Assembly: GCF_033958435.1 (NCBI RefSeq)
Contig: NC_134141.1
Span: 97,443,001 to 97,507,000 of the forward strand
Source of the DNA: Carettochelys insculpta
Taxonomy: Eukaryota > Chordata > Testudines > Carettochelyidae
Reading direction: 5' to 3'
Length of the DNA: 64,000 nucleotides
Within the stretch, counting starts at the first letter, position 1. Each line of letters begins with the position of its first letter. Positions 47,509-58,814 of the stretch are shown here, in pieces. The notes below the pieces were generated by a model, which had not been told where the DNA came from, made no database searches, and was given only the letters and a program-made list of their open reading frames with translations. The translations under genes were made by a program, and so were the position numbers.

Positions 47509-50269
47509 GGTGTTTAACATTGCTTAGAATGTCGTTCTTTTGTGGTTCTGAGTTTGTGAATGGATTATAAATGGATCTGTGTGTTCTAAATGTTTACACA
47601 CTTTCACCTTTTTATGGATGGATTAAAAATTCATTGCAGTTCATATTACACTTTTTTGTCTAAAGTGTTCTTGAATATTCTTAATACTCAATCTGTGGAT
47701 TCCATATAACTTTATATAACTTTTATTCACATGACTAATCTCAATTACTGTTTTCTCTTCCTGTGCATTCATCAGTTAGATGAAATAAATTCAATCAGTA
47801 AGAACTAACTACTTTCCATGCAAGTTCATTAAACAGTGAATATTGTCTTTTTTAAAAAAGATATTGTGGCTTAATGTTCTTTAGCCATCTGTTAAATTAC
47901 TTTCTGGGTGTGTGTTTTTGTGTGTGTGTGGATGTGCCCACACTGGGCAGCTTCTCAGACCCATGTCTGTCTGCAGTGTTTCAGCCGTCAGAATGAAAAC
48001 ATTATCAATCAGTATCCAACAACAGCTGTTTTTGACATGCTTCTGTCTGACGCCTAATGTTTTACAACTGTCCTCATTTGTCTAGCAATTCTGAGCTGGT
48101 CATCTTGTTGCTTCCATGTTATGTCCTGTACTTGTACCACAGCATTTGTAGTGATTTTGGAAATCCTTGTTAGTGTTTTTGATATTTTCTTGCTGTAAAA
48201 TATGCTATGTGTCTTAATTTGCATATTCAAATATGCTGTACAGAAATCTGTGATGTATTATTTCATTTACTTTCTGGCATTTCATTATATTTATAGATGT
48301 TACAGATTTTTGTACCTTATTAGCTACTATAGTTGCCTTTTTGTAATGGCAATTAATTTATATTACAAAAGTTTGTATCTTTACTGTAGTTGAGTATTGG
48401 TTGATAGCTAAATGCCATATTATCCTGACTTTATACTAAAAATACATCATCTGTATTCAGTAGTTGACCCATTTATGTAGGTAAATGCAAGACAAGAGGA
48501 ACTTGTACTGTCTGATTTATACATGATTTCCACTATAAAAAAATGAGAATAAACACTGAGTAGAACTGAAGTTGTAAGCTTGAATCTTTTTAATCTTAAC
48601 TATTGGAAGTATATTTTCACTAGCTTAATACAGATTTTCAAAAGGTTTCATTTTGGTTCAAAACAAATGATAGACTTGAAATATTATGACATCTATTCAT
48701 TACCAAAAAATTAAATTGCTGTTTCTAACTGGTCTATTTTCTTAGTGTTATTTGGCTATTTCAGAAGTACTTTTAAAATATCCTGTAGAATTAATGCAGG
48801 ACTGCAAATGGAAATTACTCCTCTTAATACAATTACTTCAGGAGTTCAGCTCGAGAAACATATGTAAGCAAGTAAATATTTTAAATAGAATTGTGACATT
48901 ACTATATGGCACTTGTACTGAGTGGATCCTCTTAAAAAGTGTAAACAGATATATTCAAAGGAGTGTAGTGGGGGAAAAAAAAATCCTGGACATTTGTGAA
49001 CTCCAATGCAACATGATCCCATCTCATGTGGTTTGAGTATACAAGATGCCAGCAAAGCAAAGCTGTTAAGCATCTGATTGAGATATAGCCTTGGTCAGGC
49101 TTACTGCACATTTCTGGTTTGGTTTCCAAAGTAGGCAGTTACCATATACCAAGACTAGGATGGAATTAGAAGATTTGAAAATGGCTAGTATTTTCTTCAG
49201 GCTTTGTTTTCATAGTCATAGGTGAATGGAAATCTAATTTTCATGCTAAAGTTAATGGAACTTTAAAGAATTTTCATTAGTTTATTAGCCCCTTGAACTG
49301 ATAGTACAAACAAATGAGAACATGTCTGGTGTACAGGGTTAGCCAGCCACACCAATAGATTAACAATGGGAGAGGGAGAGAGAGTGCTTTATCTCATGCA
49401 GAAGCACACGGTCTCTACCCCTCATCCACTACCTGAAGTGGGAATGGACCTTGAAAGGCAAATAGGGCCACTGCATTGTGACGTGGTGATAAAGCAGACC
49501 ATTTCCCTTCCCACCCTCCTAAACCAAAAGTAAATCGCTTCCACCAACTGTATGGTTTGGTCTGAAGATCAGGCTAGAGGTAGCTAACCATTATGATACT
49601 GTTGAGCTCTATTATGCTTCTTATTGTAATTTTAGTTTTAAAAGTATTATCGCCAGTCCAGTTATGGATTCATAGAAATTCATATAAAAATGTAACATTT
49701 GTTTCTTGATATATTTGCATGGGAAACATATATACCAATCTTCTTTGTGAAATGCTAATTTGCAATGAGCAATGCTGATTTCCCCCGCTTCTTGTAATAC
49801 AAATGCCCTTGGCTTTTACAGTCCACAAAGGAACAGAATCAAACAAAAACACAGAATGCCTCTTCAGGTAAATAAAGGGAGTGGCAATGGACAGGAGTGT
49901 TCATGATCATTTGTTCAGAAATTCTATTCAGCAAAGCAGCTAAAGGATTGGTACATTTAGGGAAAACTAACTAGGAATTTAGGGATGTAGAAGAGAGGTG
50001 ATCATGTCACTAACTTGTTGCTGATACGGAAATAAGGGAAAATATTGTTTTGTTTTAAAAGGAAGATCTTTGTAATTGTAGGCCTGATAACTTGTACATT
50101 AGCAATTGAAAGTTTTACAAGAAGAAAACATTACTCTCCTAATTTCCTGAAACTTGCTCACCTATTACAACACTAATACGTGGATCTTCATGATTTTGTA
50201 TATCTTTTTCGAAAGAAAATGAGGGCATAATTCCTTCCAGAACTGATTTCAGCACTTACACTGTTAATA
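47509..50269. other. No gene confirmed; contains an exon-like segment at 48765-48863
   Basis: At 48765-48863 a 99-bp segment lies between a fair acceptor (TTATTTGGCTATTTCAG) and a good donor (CATAT then GTAAGC). It is open in one frame with equal entry and exit phase; the peptide includes LLKYPVELMQDCKWKLLLL. It may be an exon or chance in leucine-rich AT sequence. A GT microsatellite lies at about 47909-47930. The rest is unassigned. Confidence 0.3.
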
Positions 50270-50683
50270 GAGTAGACCCCCAATGTACGCGTAAGTTGCA
50301 TTCGTGGGCAACTACACACAAGTCAAATTTCACGCAAGTCGGGACCGGGTGGGGAGGGGCCCTGCTGCCTTCAGGTCCCCTGGTCATGGCTGTGCCTGGC
50401 TCCCTGCTCCTGTAAGCAGCAGGGAGCCAGGAACCAGGCGGCAGCCTGGCTTCCGGCTCCCCTTTGCTTCTGGGAGCTGGGAAACTGACCAGTGTTGTGC
50501 TGCGCAGTTTCAAGTGGCAGGGAGTTGGAAACCAGGTGCTGGTGAGTTCCCAGCTCCCACAAGCAGAGGAGAGTTGGGGGCCAGGCTGCCACCTGCCTCC
50601 CAGCTCCCTGCCACTCACAATTTCAGTTCACATTATTACAAGAAACGCGTAAGTTGAAATCATGTAAGTTGGGGGGTCTACAA
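50270..50683. mobile_element. Tigger/pogo-like non-autonomous DNA transposon with TA duplication
   Basis: The ends are GAGTAGACCCCCAATGTACG on the left and CATGTAAGTTGGGGGGTCTA, then CAA, on the right, inverted repeats with a consensus near CAGTAGACCCCCAA. A TA dinucleotide flanks both sides (50268-50269 and 50684-50685), the Tc1/mariner-superfamily target. ACGCGTAAGTTG recurs inverted inside both arms. The interior is GC-rich (CCCAGCTCCC, GGGAGCC repeated in both orientations), which keeps frames open on both strands, but no transposase is encoded. Confidence 0.75.
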
Positions 50684-51412
50684 TATATATTACACTTTAA
50701 AAAAAAAAAAAAGACTAATGACAAAGAATGGAAAAGTAGTCTGTCTATATTACTATGACACATACATCCACTACATTACATTTGAACAGGCAGTGGAAAG
50801 AACATGCATCTATTAAACAATGCAATGTAATGATCCTAAATTTGCAGATTTGCTGTGAAGAATTTCACTCAGTTTAAAGCCATATTTATCTTAAGATACT
50901 ACACAAGACTGGTCCTTTTTTCTTTTCTTTTTTTTTTTAAGGCTGTCAGTTGATTGTGAGTGGAATGCTGCTGAATCATGGAAATCCCAAGAGAAGGATT
51001 ATTGTACTATAGAAACAGTGTCAGGACCCTACTTCATCACATAGAAGTATACAAAATGCAGAGTAGAGCAGCAGCATGACTTTCATACCTAGCCATAAAA
51101 AACAAACATGGATTTAAGTTTAATCACTCAGCAGAATAGCTAGTATTTTTAACAATGTACCAGTCTTGAATTTGTAAGGTTGACATTTTTTCCAGCATCT
51201 AAGAGGCATTTATTTATAATTTTATTACATATGTGACATTTTGGGCCTGTCAACTTTGATATGAAATAATGATTTATGCCAAGAACTGGGACTGGATGTC
51301 TAAAAATACGTGTGTAGAAATTAATCTATTCTCATCAGTAGTATCCTTACCTTCTTAAAGGCTTAGATCTAGCCTCCAATACATAATGCACTTCATGTTC
51401 CTTCGAACAAAC
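50684..51412. other. No gene seen
   Basis: A short A tract lies at about 50700-50712 and a T tract at about 50925-50938. Nothing else is recognisable. Confidence 0.4.
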
Positions 51413-51414
51413 TA

Positions 51415-51736
51415 CAGTAAACTCTTTCATCTCCGGCAGCCCCAAGACCAGGAAGTTTCCAGTTATTCAAATATTCTGGATAATAGAGAGGTATACCTAG
51501 CAATGTATAAAACTCAAGAAAATCAAGGTTAGATATTAAGAAACAAACAAATGTGTGCAGAGTACTTTATTTACCAATAGTAGTATTGTACACTATAAAC
51601 TTATACTGTATTTGTTGTATTTCTGTATTTACTTTCGCTAACTGTACTTAGAAAACGTAAGTAATTACTTATGGGTAAAATGCCAATTATTTGAGAGTTC
51701 TGGATGATAAAGTGCTGGATATGAAAGAGTTTACTG
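51415..51736. mobile_element. Tigger/pogo-like MITE (322 bp) with TA duplication
   Basis: The terminal inverted repeats CAGTAAACTCTTTCAT and ATGAAAGAGTTTACTG are perfect over 16 bp. TA flanks both ends (51413-51414 and 51737-51738), as expected for Tc1/mariner transposition. Subterminal blocks CTCCGGCA and GTGCTGGAT also correspond. The interior contains GAGAGGTATACCTAGCAATG and no coding sequence. The right end at about 37040-37063 belongs to the same family. Confidence 0.85.
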
Positions 51737-51738
51737 TA

Positions 51739-51932
51739 CTGTCTTCACACACGTCTGATAGCAGCTTTATATAAGATAAATGTAATTAACACCAGAGATC
51801 CTGGTAGTATCAGGCCCCCAAATTAACTCTTGATCAAACTTTAGGCTCATTGTGGTGTAATTTTCTAGTTTATGCTTTGAAAGGACAAATTTCCATTAAG
51901 AAAATGTTAGTTCCCCTCTTTTGCATTTCAGT
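51739..51932. other. Short unassigned spacer
   Basis: Non-repeat sequence between the Tigger-like MITE and the palindromic MITE. Confidence 0.4.
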
Positions 51933-52353
51933 GGCCATGTCTACACTAGCCCCAAACTTCGAAATGGCCATTTGCATGGCCATTTCGAAGTTTACTAATG
52001 AAGCACTGAAATACATGTTCAGCGCCTCATTAGCATGCAGGTGGCCACGGCACTTCGAAATTGATGCAGCTCACCGCCGCGCGGCTCGTTCAGACGGGGC
52101 TCCTTTTCGAAAGGACCCCACCTACTTCGAAGTCCCCTTATTCCCATCTGCTCATAGGAATAAGGGGACTTCGAAGTTGCTGGGGTCCTTTCGAAAAGGA
52201 GCCCCGTCAGGACGAGCCGCACCAATTTCGAAGTGCCACGGCCGCCTGTATGCTAATGAGGCGCTGAATATATATTTCAGTGCTTCATTAGTAAACTTCG
52301 AAATGGCCATTTGCATGACCATTTCGAAGTTTGGGGCTAGTGTAGACATAGCC
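51933..52353. mobile_element. Long palindromic MITE (421 bp)
   Basis: The ends GGCCATGTCTACACTAGCCC and GGGCTAGTGTAGACATAGCC are near-perfect inverted repeats. The inversion extends through most of the element: AAACTTCGAAATGGCCATTT, GTTTACTAATGAAGCACTGA, GCGCCTCATTAGCATGC and CTTTTCGAAAGGACCCC each recur as complements around a centre near 52143. Because of this symmetry, the open frames on both strands (52061-52267 plus and 52019-52225 minus) encode nearly the same peptide and are not genes. The two arms are still very similar, so the copy is young or recently homogenised. Confidence 0.9.
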
Positions 52354-54188
52354 TGTATGTTAAGGGGATCAACTTTATTGTTGTGCTTGTGATTTAGTCT
52401 GTCTGAAGCTACTGTATTTGTGGATTTGCTTTTCTGTTTAAGAATGTTTAAATATACATGGAGTTCCCCACATTTGTTCCTGGTGTTACTCAAAGGAAGA
52501 TCATGAGAAGTGTTGAGTGCTAGAAATGTAAATCAACAGAATAACCATATTTTTCTCAATCAACTATTACTAAAACATAGTGTGCACTAATCAGAAAGCT
52601 TTGTTCTTCCTTGGTTTACACTTGCTCGTCAGTGTTGAAAACTCACTCCAAGGTCAGTGACACCAGTGTTAATTAAAACAGCTGATCATACTTTGGAAGA
52701 TCCTGTGATAACTTTTTTTTTTAACCAAGCTCCCCAGATGTATCTATGCAGACTAGTTCATAGTTTGCCCCATTACCTCTCTGAGCATGACCTTTTGTTT
52801 ACAATAAATACAGTACCATGAGGCTGGTAAAGTCATCACATACATTAAAGGTATTAGGCACGTTTATCTCACATTCCTATCTATTAGCTTCAACAATTAA
52901 CATGATCCACAGCTGAAAAAATAATTCAAGCTGTCAGTGATAAACGGGGTGAAATTGTCAACACAGGAAATTGCATTAATACTTATAAATAATATTACAA
53001 ACAAATGTTTAACAAAAGATACTGGGATGGATTTTATCAAAGTGCTTTAATTCAATTCAGATAGGAATGAAACTCATTTAATACTATTCAGTATAAAAGT
53101 AAACAATTCAGTATTTTAGGGGAACGGGGTTTTTGTATTGATTTCTTTATATCCTTTTTGATGGTGATCATTAACTTACTTCACTGAAGAAACTGAGTAC
53201 CTAAAATTTCTCTGTGGAGGTCTGTGGCAAAGCCAGAAATAATCCCAAATGCCCCAGCTCTGAGCTATGAGGCTGAGACAAGATTATCCCCTTTCCCTTC
53301 CCACTCTGCATAGACTGTGAAAATGGGATTTCTGAGCTTTCTGCAGGTAGTGGCCTCCATAGTGAGGGCCCAGCCTCATGTGATTAGGATCTGAATTTTT
53401 TCCAGTGTTTAGGATATATGGATCTGCTCTGCTGAGGCTTTGGTTCAAATGTTTCTCTACTGAGACGTGATGGCAGCATGAGAGCTTAGTATAACAGACT
53501 GTAAATAAGCTGCTTGTCTGCTTTTAAAAGTTGCTTTATCCTCAAAAGATTTTGAATATTGAGACTTTGATCCTTTGGTATGCTCATATATTATTAATCT
53601 ATTGACAAGGCTGTTAAAGGAATCACGTACTGTGATAGAGGACAAGAATCTTTTTCTTACTTCTTTGATAAAGGTAGTAAGAAATAATCCAGCAGAGCTG
53701 TTTTGGTATGGGGGTAGGTGATCTGCTGATTACTGCTATGCTGGTTGTTCATGAGAGTTTCAGCAGTCACAGTGTTCCTATCACCTTTTCATGTCCATCA
53801 AATCAACCAGAAGAGGAGATAAACTGCATTGTTTGAAATTGACTTTTTATTTTCTGAGATCTAGATGGTGGGAAGTTCAATCAGATAATTTTTTGCAATG
53901 GTCTTATTTTACCTGACTAGTTAAATCCATTGATGATGGATATTTTCAATTAATTTCCTTACCTTCAATTTCTGCCCAGACTTGAATATTCAGAAGTAAA
54001 GCTTTTCATTTATAAAAGTACTTTCAGTATTAACACCTTCAAATACTGTTTCTTCCAAGTCACACCTGCTGCGTGTGGCCAGGAGACAGCTCAAAGCCAC
54101 ACAATGGATGATAACTCAGTGTTTGAGAAAAAGGAATCTATCCTGTCTGGCTAAATTTAGACCTTTCAATTAGCTTTGAATACAACAG
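52354..54188. other. No gene seen
   Basis: AT-rich unassigned DNA with short family-less frames. Confidence 0.4.
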
Positions 54189-54258
54189 TGGTGAAATCCA
54201 GATCTACTGAAGTCAATGGGTGTTTTGTCTGACTTCAGTAGATCCATGACTTCATCCT
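54189..54258. repeat. Short palindromic amniote repeat (GTGAAATCC type)
   Basis: GTGGTGAAATCCAGATCTACT, AAGTCAATGGGTGTTTTGTC and TGACTTCAGTAGATCCATGAC form a 70-bp imperfect hairpin: GATCTACTGAAGTCA is matched by TGACTTCAGTAGATC exactly. This resembles bird/reptile MITE fragments. Confidence 0.6.
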
Positions 54259-56164
54259 AGATCCTTGGTAGCTGGTGTCTAACCTGAGGCCCTCGTTAGG
54301 GTGTGAGTAGATTTTCTCTTCATTCCTGGCAATGTCCTCTTGTCATTTTCACCGTCCAACATGCTTCCTCGCTGGGAGGGGGGAGGGAGTTGGAGGGCAC
54401 CACAACATTCAAAAGCATGTTGGCATTACAGATCTTTTTCAGCATTTACTAAAGCAGAACTATGTCTTCTCAACTGAAAATATATTTTAATCCAACTAAT
54501 ACTTAGCCATTTATACTAATCAGTACTTCTCCCATACTCTAGAGTCACGTATGTAAAATTGATTAGACAGATTACATTTAGTAAACTTAACTTACGGCCA
54601 GCTAGAACCTTGGAGGGCAGTTAGTACATTCAGTCCCTGAGAGGAGAGGCCTAGGAACAAGCGTCAGTATAACTACTTACCATGGGATGGGCAAAGAATA
54701 AATAGCACTTTTGCCTAAAGTGGCACCTTGGACATTTGAGGAAGAGGCAGAAGGGAGGGAGGACGCTGAGACATGTAAATGCAACTCATTTTTAAAATTT
54801 CAATATAAAGGAGCTTCTACTGACCCAGGAACTGAGGCTGGGGTTTTAAGAGCACAAGGTGCTTCTAATCAAGTTCCTGGGCTGAGGTGCCCAGTGTGGA
54901 AATGCATCCCTTTGAAAAATCAATTGCCACCATGCATTCTACTGAAAAGACTGCTGCTGAAAAAAAAGCAGTTGAGGAAAGAAGCCCAGCTGGGCCAGAA
55001 CCAGAGGACATCAACAGCTATCCCCCCAAGTTGATGAGCAAACTGGGGTTTGTGGGGGGTGGGGGAGGAGATTAATACATCTGAGTGTGTTACCTGATAT
55101 TCCTGTTTTGAGGCCATCAAGTATGCAGAAATCCATGCCCTTTGAATGAGAGTGGATTCATGTACAAATTTACTCTAAATCAAGGAATTGTCACAGCATG
55201 CAAGAACAGTGGCTAAAGCATATTGTAAAGGCTTACAGGCTGAGAGTCTCTGGTCTGTGTCACCTCTGTGGGTCACCCTTCTTCCAATGTCTCCCAGGTA
55301 TCTGGCAGTTATGTTGGAATGAGAAACAGTTGGCAGAATGTCATCTTGAATAAGCTCAACACATTGCTCATGGATCAAAGGAAATGGTTGAAAGAGCTTG
55401 CAAGCCATTTAGATATCGTCATTATTTAAGGGTGCGGTCTTTGCTCAGATAACAGATCCATAACTTTCAAGTTCTGTTCTTGTCAGAAAGTAGCTCTGTA
55501 AAATGGCATCTTCAGTAGAACTCTTCCATGTCTGTTCGATTAGGCATGCTCACTTCAAGTGATTAAAACGGTATCTCCAGCTACTTTACATGTTAGTATT
55601 GCAAAACCAGCACAGCTACAATACAGTGGTCTGTAGTCTAGTCCTCCCTGGGCATTGAGCCCTAATTGGTGAAATAATTTGTAGACCATGGTGAGAAGAG
55701 TGATATAATATCTTCGGCACCTTTCCAAATATAAGTATTTCAAGTTGTCTTATATTCTGAAATGCAGTGGGAAGTTGATATATTTGAATTCTATAGTAAA
55801 AGTAAATAGAAACAGCCTTTGGAGTATGTGAAGCTAGTGCTGGCAACCTGTTCCCCCCAAGCACCCTAATTTGAGGGGAGGGGAAATCTGGAACTGTGAT
55901 TAATCTTGGCTTCCAGTAGCAGGGGATGTGCTCCTAGCCTGTAGGGAAGCTTGAAAAGGTCATTAGATGTGCTAGAGATGAGACCATCTCACTGGTGTTC
56001 CCCAAAGGTTGTGGGCTATATACAGTGCAACCCCAGACATGTAAGGCTTTCAAGGCAGTCCTCTAAGGTTAAGTCTGCCACACACCCTGCACTAACTCCC
56101 TGAAGCTAAGCAGACAATGTGGCATCTGGTCAAAAGACAGGTCTGTTCAGTAGTGTCAGAAACA
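54259..56164. other. No gene confirmed
   Basis: The region 54711-55075 stays open in two overlapping frames (107 and 62 codons) with Lys/Glu/Pro-rich content and a glycine run at its end. No family is recognised and neither frame has clear splice context. The rest is unassigned. Confidence 0.35.
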
Positions 56165-56365
56165 ATATGGTTTATCGGACAAAGCACAGGACTAAATATG
56201 GGATTCCTGAATTTTCACCCCCAACTCTAACCCTGACTTCCCAGATGGCCCTGGCTTGTCTGTCTATAAAATAGGTACTGCTTACATAGATAATAGGGTT
56301 CTCATAGTGATTAATTTGTTAACCTCTGTAAAATTCTGCATAAATGCTAAAAGCTACCAGAAGGC
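56165..56365 (+). repeat. MIR-like SINE
   Basis: The order of blocks matches MIR: GGACAAAGCACAGGACTAAA, a middle with CTCTAACCCTGACTTC, then CTGTCTATAAAATAGGTACT, GATAATAGGGTTCTCATAGT, GATTAATTTGTTAACCTCTG and a tail with ATAAATGCTA. It is the longest MIR-like copy in the window, heavily mutated but nearly full length. Confidence 0.7.
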
Positions 56366-56463
56366 ACTCTGAGCCCTCCCATATATAGTAGTCCTTTGGT
56401 ACATACTTGGACACCATGACTCCTACAGAGAGAGACTGTCAGTGACCTATCCATTTACTTCTA

Positions 56464-56484
56464 CTCTCTCTCTCTCTCTCTCTC
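56464..56484. repeat. (TC)n microsatellite
   Basis: About ten uninterrupted CT units followed by an A run. Confidence 0.9.
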
Positions 56485-58681
56485 AAAAAAACAATTGTAG
56501 CTAATATTTGAATTAGAATTCTCATATTTCAGCCAATCAAGTTTCAGAAAATATATGTGCTGTTTTCAATGTTGAAAACTGATCTTTTTGTTAGCTTTCG
56601 ACTAATTTTCAGCCAACCAAACCTGAACACGAATAACTTGAGTGTAAATTAAATTCTGATATTTCTATGAGCTATGTATCCAAATGCAGCTCTTCCTCAA
56701 AATGTATTATTGCTAACCAGCTAGCTCTGGAATCATTAAATTTCCTGTGGTTAATATGCCAAATAAATTATGTTGCCTCTGTACTTTGTGAGGTTCAGAT
56801 GAACAAAGCTCAGAAAATTTTGTACTTCATTTTGATGTTTTGAACACTCCTGCACTCCTCATCAGAACATCTCAGGGCTGAATCTTTTAAATAACTTAAG
56901 ACGTTATGCACTACCCTATTAAAACTAACCTCATTCAATGCCAGGATAGCCTGATTTTAATTCTCTTTTAAAATTTGAAATCTATTTACAATATTCTTTT
57001 CACAATAAAACTATTGTTCATGTTTATCTAAGCAGAATTATTACCCAATCAGTCAATGCAAAGATGCATGTCAGCTTAGTAAATCATTTAGTCAGCCTTC
57101 ATTACGGGGGAAAAGGACTGACTACTTTTTTATTTACTGTGGTTTTTTAGCCTGGAATATCAAAATATGCACACATGAAGAATATTCTTTGAAATAATTT
57201 AAACTGCTCAAAACTCTGCCTGTTGAAAAAAACTAAGTTGAAAATTAAGCTACCTTACATTTTAATAAAGATTAAAAACAAACAAACTGAATAATGTTCC
57301 CTCTTGTAGCCCTTCCACTCCAGCAGGAGAGTCTCAAAGTCCATTCCAAGCAATAGGATGCAGTTGCTACTCTGTGCCATCCACTACACAGATTTAGAGC
57401 AAAAGTAAAGAATCGCTTCAATTGTAACAAATGGTTTTTAGGTAGGCAGAATAGATTTACTCAAATTAGAGCACGGCCAGGATTTCAGATTACCATCTCT
57501 ACTATTTTCAAATGTTCTTGAGGTTGTTAATAACTACAAATTGGTCAGATTTCAATTTCACATCTCATCCAAAGGCCCTAAAATAGCTGGTTTCATGCCT
57601 GACTACTGAAGAGGAGGTGGGTGACTAATGCTATGACCGCTCATCAATGCCAAGCATTCTCCATTTCCGTTATGCAGCTGAAGTATTCCACAAATAGATA
57701 TTTGATGCCAGAATTAAAGTTACACCACTGAAATGATAAAGTCACTGGCCGGGCATTGACAAGCAGGATTTGCTGAAGTAGTAAACCAGTGTTTGACTAG
57801 AATATCTTCTTCCATAGCTGTGGAGAAACAAATTCCTTATTTGTACAAGCTCCTTCAAACTTGAGAAAACAATTGGCAATGTAAAGAGGCAGGAAAGCTA
57901 GCTTTTGTCTTCCAAGCAATGAACAAAAACCACTCAGCAGACTAAAATATCCTGTTTTAGAAAAACCTGGTGGACCCATTGATCTACACAAATCTATTCA
58001 GTTCTCAGTTACTAAATCTAAGGTATTAAGATTTGGAGCCTCTGACCACTCCAAACAGTTATCAGATTTCTCTAGCCAATTTTATTTCTGCAGTTTAAAA
58101 AAATGGAAAATTCTACTGTGTACTCCATGTGGCATTAATCTGACTGATGATAAATCCACAAATTTCTGAATCATAACTGATTCAATATATTGCAGTGATT
58201 TTTTCCTTAATATATATTTTAGTAGGGGAAAAGAATGTATGTGTTGCAGCAATTGTTTGTATGGTAACACAGCACAAATTTTGATTTTCTCTAACCAATG
58301 TTTTAAAATAATGGATTTTTAACTGCCATATTTTGTTTTTTTACTTTCTAACTACTAGCAGAGATGCCAATTCTTGGATCACAGCTTTATAGACTTGTTC
58401 AGGAAGCTTTAATGTTCCTCCATTTCAAACCTGTTTTGTTACTTGCTCTACATTTGTTACCCAATACTTACCCCTGCAAGCCTGCTGAAGCATTCTGCTA
58501 ATACACAATGTATGCCAGAGCAAACACTAGATGCCTCAGGACATGGGTTCTTCATGCCTTCTAATGAGAAACAAGTTTTAGAATGTTAAAAATAACATAC
58601 AGAATGCTTTTATTTAATGCAAGTGGATGGAAGTAAAATGTGCTGACCTTTCTACAGTTAGTTTTCTTGTGAACATTGCAG
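56485..58681. other. No gene seen
   Basis: AT-rich unassigned sequence with no exon or repeat that I can support. Confidence 0.4.
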
Positions 58682-58814
58682 AATGAATGTAAACTCTCTC
58701 AGCCCACACAACTTTTCCAGATGTATCATTCTGCGTTCTGGCTACACAGCTGTAGGGTCAAGTGGGAGTGCAGATAAGCATGCTGTAATGAGATGTAGGC
58801 TTCCGTGTGGTAAG
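58682..58814 (+). other. Weak candidate coding exon (133 bp)
   Basis: The segment lies between an acceptor-like TTTTCTTGTGAACATTGCAG and a consensus-perfect donor AAG then GTGAGT (58812-58820). One frame stays open across it from an ATG at 58683 for 44 codons, starting MNVNSLSPHNFSRCIILRSG and ending MRCRLPCGK; a second donor, GTAAGG, lies 5 bases earlier. The open frame continues past the donor, so openness is not decisive. No family is recognised. It may be chance. Confidence 0.25.

Noticed and set aside
50256..50657. Four overlapping frames of 62-120 codons on both strands
   Set aside because: They coincide with the GC-rich interior of a TA-flanked Tigger-like element; openness is due to GC content.
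51850..52392. 180-codon open frame on the + strand and matching minus-strand frames
   Set aside because: It lies across the palindromic MITE; the two strands encode nearly the same peptide because the arms are inverted copies. No family features.
54711..55075. 107- and 62-codon overlapping frames
   Set aside because: No recognised domain, no splice or promoter context, and two frames open at once. Kept only as a note.
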